A DNA stretch of 38,187 nucleotides from an uncultured Geobacter sp. (GTDB taxonomy: Bacteria > Desulfobacterota > Desulfuromonadia > Geobacterales > CAIOGM01): the NCBI GenBank assembly GCA_903857795.1, contig CAIOGM010000065.1, forward strand, positions 1 through 38,187. Reading direction: 5' to 3'. Of the stretch, positions 36,898 to 38,187 are shown in pieces. The position numbers and the translations under genes were made by a program. Under the pieces are notes generated by a model. That model did not search any database. It saw only the letters and a list, made by a program, of their open reading frames with translations, and was not told the origin of the DNA. Within the stretch, counting starts at the first letter, position 1, and each line of letters starts with the position of its first letter.

Positions 36898-38149
36898 AGC
36901 GGAGCGCCTGGGCCGGAGGGAGGCGAGACGCCTGCCATGAAGGGTAGAGCGTGGCGGCGAAGGAGATCAGGACCGCGGTAATGGAGATGAGCGCCACATC
37001 CCCGGGTATCACCCGTGACGGAAAGTGGTCCAGGTAATAGACGTCCTTGCTGAAGAGCTGGAAACCGGTCAGGTTCTGGACCACCGTGACGATGCTCTCC
37101 AGATTGAGCGCCACCAGGAGACCGAACAGGACGCCAAAGAAGGTGCCGATCACGCCGATGACAACCCCTTCCAGGACGAAAATCTTCATGATAGAGGTTC
37201 CCGTCCCCCCCATGGACTTGAGAATGGCGATATCCTTGCTCTTCTCCATCACCACCATGAAGAGGGTGGAGGCGATGCCGAAGGCCGCCACCAGGACGAT
37301 GAGGGTCAGGATGATGAACATCACCATCTTCTCGGTCTTGAGGGCGAAGAGGATATTCTTGTTCATCTGCATCCAGTCGCGGGAGTAGTAGGGATACCCC
37401 AGAGTCCGGTTGATCTCCTTGGAGATGCCGCCGGTCTGGTAAACATCAGCGACCCTGAGCTGGATGCCGGTCACTCCGTCACCCAGGGAGAGGAACGCCT
37501 GAGCCTGGGCAAGCTCCACATAGGCCAGGGTCGAATCATACTCATACATCCCGGTGTTGAAGACGCCAACCACCCGAAACGGCTTCATCCTGGGGATCAT
37601 CCCCAGGGGGGTCAGGGTCCCCAGAGGGGAGATGACGCTCACCTTCTCCCCCACGGAGAGGTTCAGGTTCCTGGCCAGCTCCTTGCCGATGATGATTCCC
37701 GGCTCGGGGCCGTCCGGGCTCCCCCCCGGTCGAAGTCCGGCCACACTCCCCTGCACCACGGATTTCTGGAAGTTGGTCACCCGGAGATCACTGGCCGGCT
37801 CCATCCCCCTCAGCACCACCCCGGAGACGTTCTTGCCGCTGGAGAGCATCACCTGACTGTAGATGAAGGGGGTCGCCGCCACCACTCCGGGCACCGCTTT
37901 CAGCTTCGCCATCGCCCCCCGGTAATCGTCCATGGGGCCGCCGCCGTTCAGCACCACGATATGGGCATTGGTGCCGAGAATCTTCTCCTTCAGATCCTCC
38001 TCAAACCCTGTCATCACCGCCAGGACGATGATCAGGGCCATGACCCCCAGGGCAACTCCCAGGGTGGAGATGAAGGTGATGATGGAGATGAAGGCGGATT
38101 TCCGCTTGGCCCGCAGGTAGCGCAAGGCAACGAACAGCTCGTAGGGCAT
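36890..38149 (-). CDS. Lipoprotein-releasing system permease (LolC/LolE family)
   Basis: Membrane partner of LolD. The 419 residues have the typical layout: N-terminal [23 protein letters not shown] leading into transmembrane helix 1 (about 20-47), a large periplasmic domain (about 50-270), then three helices (about 272-297, 322-350 and 383-403) in the FtsX domain, ending in [17 protein letters not shown]. Only one permease gene is visible, as in species with a homodimeric LolF-type complex, so LolC and LolE cannot be told apart. The ATG at 38149 has no clear ribosome site and lies just beyond a heptanucleotide repeat. Confidence 0.92.
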   Translation of the reverse strand: MPYELFVALRYLRAKRKSAFISIITFISTLGVALGVMALIIVLAVMTGFEEDLKEKILGTNAHIVVLNGGGPMDDYRGAMAKLKAVPGVVAATPFIYSQVMLSSGKNVSGVVLRGMEPASDLRVTNFQKSVVQGSVAGLRPGGSPDGPEPGIIIGKELARNLNLSVGEKVSVISPLGTLTPLGMIPRMKPFRVVGVFNTGMYEYDSTLAYVELAQAQAFLSLGDGVTGIQLRVADVYQTGGISKEINRTLGYPYYSRDWMQMNKNILFALKTEKMVMFIILTLIVLVAAFGIASTLFMVVMEKSKDIAILKSMGGTGTSIMKIFVLEGVVIGVIGTFFGVLFGLLVALNLESIVTVVQNLTGFQLFSKDVYYLDHFPSRVIPGDVALISITAVLISFAATLYPSWQASRLPPAQALRYE

Positions 38150-38161
38150 AGTTTTAAAAAC

Positions 38162-38187
38162 CGTTCAAGGTTCAGGGTTCAGGGTTC
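38162..38187. repeat. Heptanucleotide array, GGTTCAG type, at the window edge
   Basis: GTTCAAGGTTCAGGGTTCAG and onward shows at least three to four units of period 7, the complement of the WGAACCY unit at 27822. It lies 12 bases before the lolC/E start and continues beyond the window, so its length and the operon promoter are not visible. Confidence 0.75.

Overview
The window is GC-rich chromosomal DNA from a Gram-negative bacterium, most likely of the Geobacter/Desulfuromonadia group. The evidence is a complete lipid A / outer-membrane assembly operon, a PrsK-PrsR (PEP-CTERM-type) two-component pair, and intergenic repeat families that I associate with such genomes. The taxonomic call is an inference from gene content and repeats, not from a search.

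Layout. (1) Positions 1-9671, minus strand: rnr, prsK, prsR, galE, guaB and the first part of guaA, which is cut by the window edge. guaB/guaA and prsK/prsR are translationally coupled pairs. (2) Positions 9827-13100, plus strand: a two-gene island, a soluble lytic transglycosylase and an RluA-family pseudouridine synthase. (3) Positions 13101-13480: no gene, but a tandem palindromic repeat between convergent genes. (4) Positions 13481-38149, minus strand: one long run of about 20 genes read from right to left. It begins with lipoprotein sorting (lolC/E-lolD), then outer-membrane protein assembly (bamA, skp), lipid A synthesis (lpxD, fabZ, lpxA, lpxB), export (msbA), Kdo transfer (waaA) and lipid A 4'-kinase (lpxK). 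A block of core or O-chain genes follows: three GT9 heptosyltransferase-like proteins, five other glycosyltransferase genes (one a GT4-GT2 fusion) and UDP-galactopyranose mutase. It ends with an AMP-forming acetyl-CoA synthetase.

How they work together. lpxA/D/B, lpxK and waaA make Kdo-lipid A. MsbA flips it. The GT9/GT2/GT4 enzymes extend the core. GalE could supply UDP-galactose and the mutase would convert it to UDP-galactofuranose. Skp and BamA insert outer-membrane proteins, and LolCDE releases lipoproteins.

Main points of interest. The UDP-galactopyranose mutase gene is full length but carries one in-frame TGA at an expected Trp codon. Two genes (acs and waaA) take their TAG stop codon from the end of the same GTAGGGGCG palindromic repeat. 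Heptanucleotide tandem arrays occupy several gaps of the lipid A operon, and one contains the start codon and ribosome site of lpxK. lpxI is absent from its usual place between lpxA and lpxB, where a perfect 22-bp palindrome lies instead. I saw no CRISPR, tRNA, rRNA, phage or transposase genes, and no clearly new multi-gene system.
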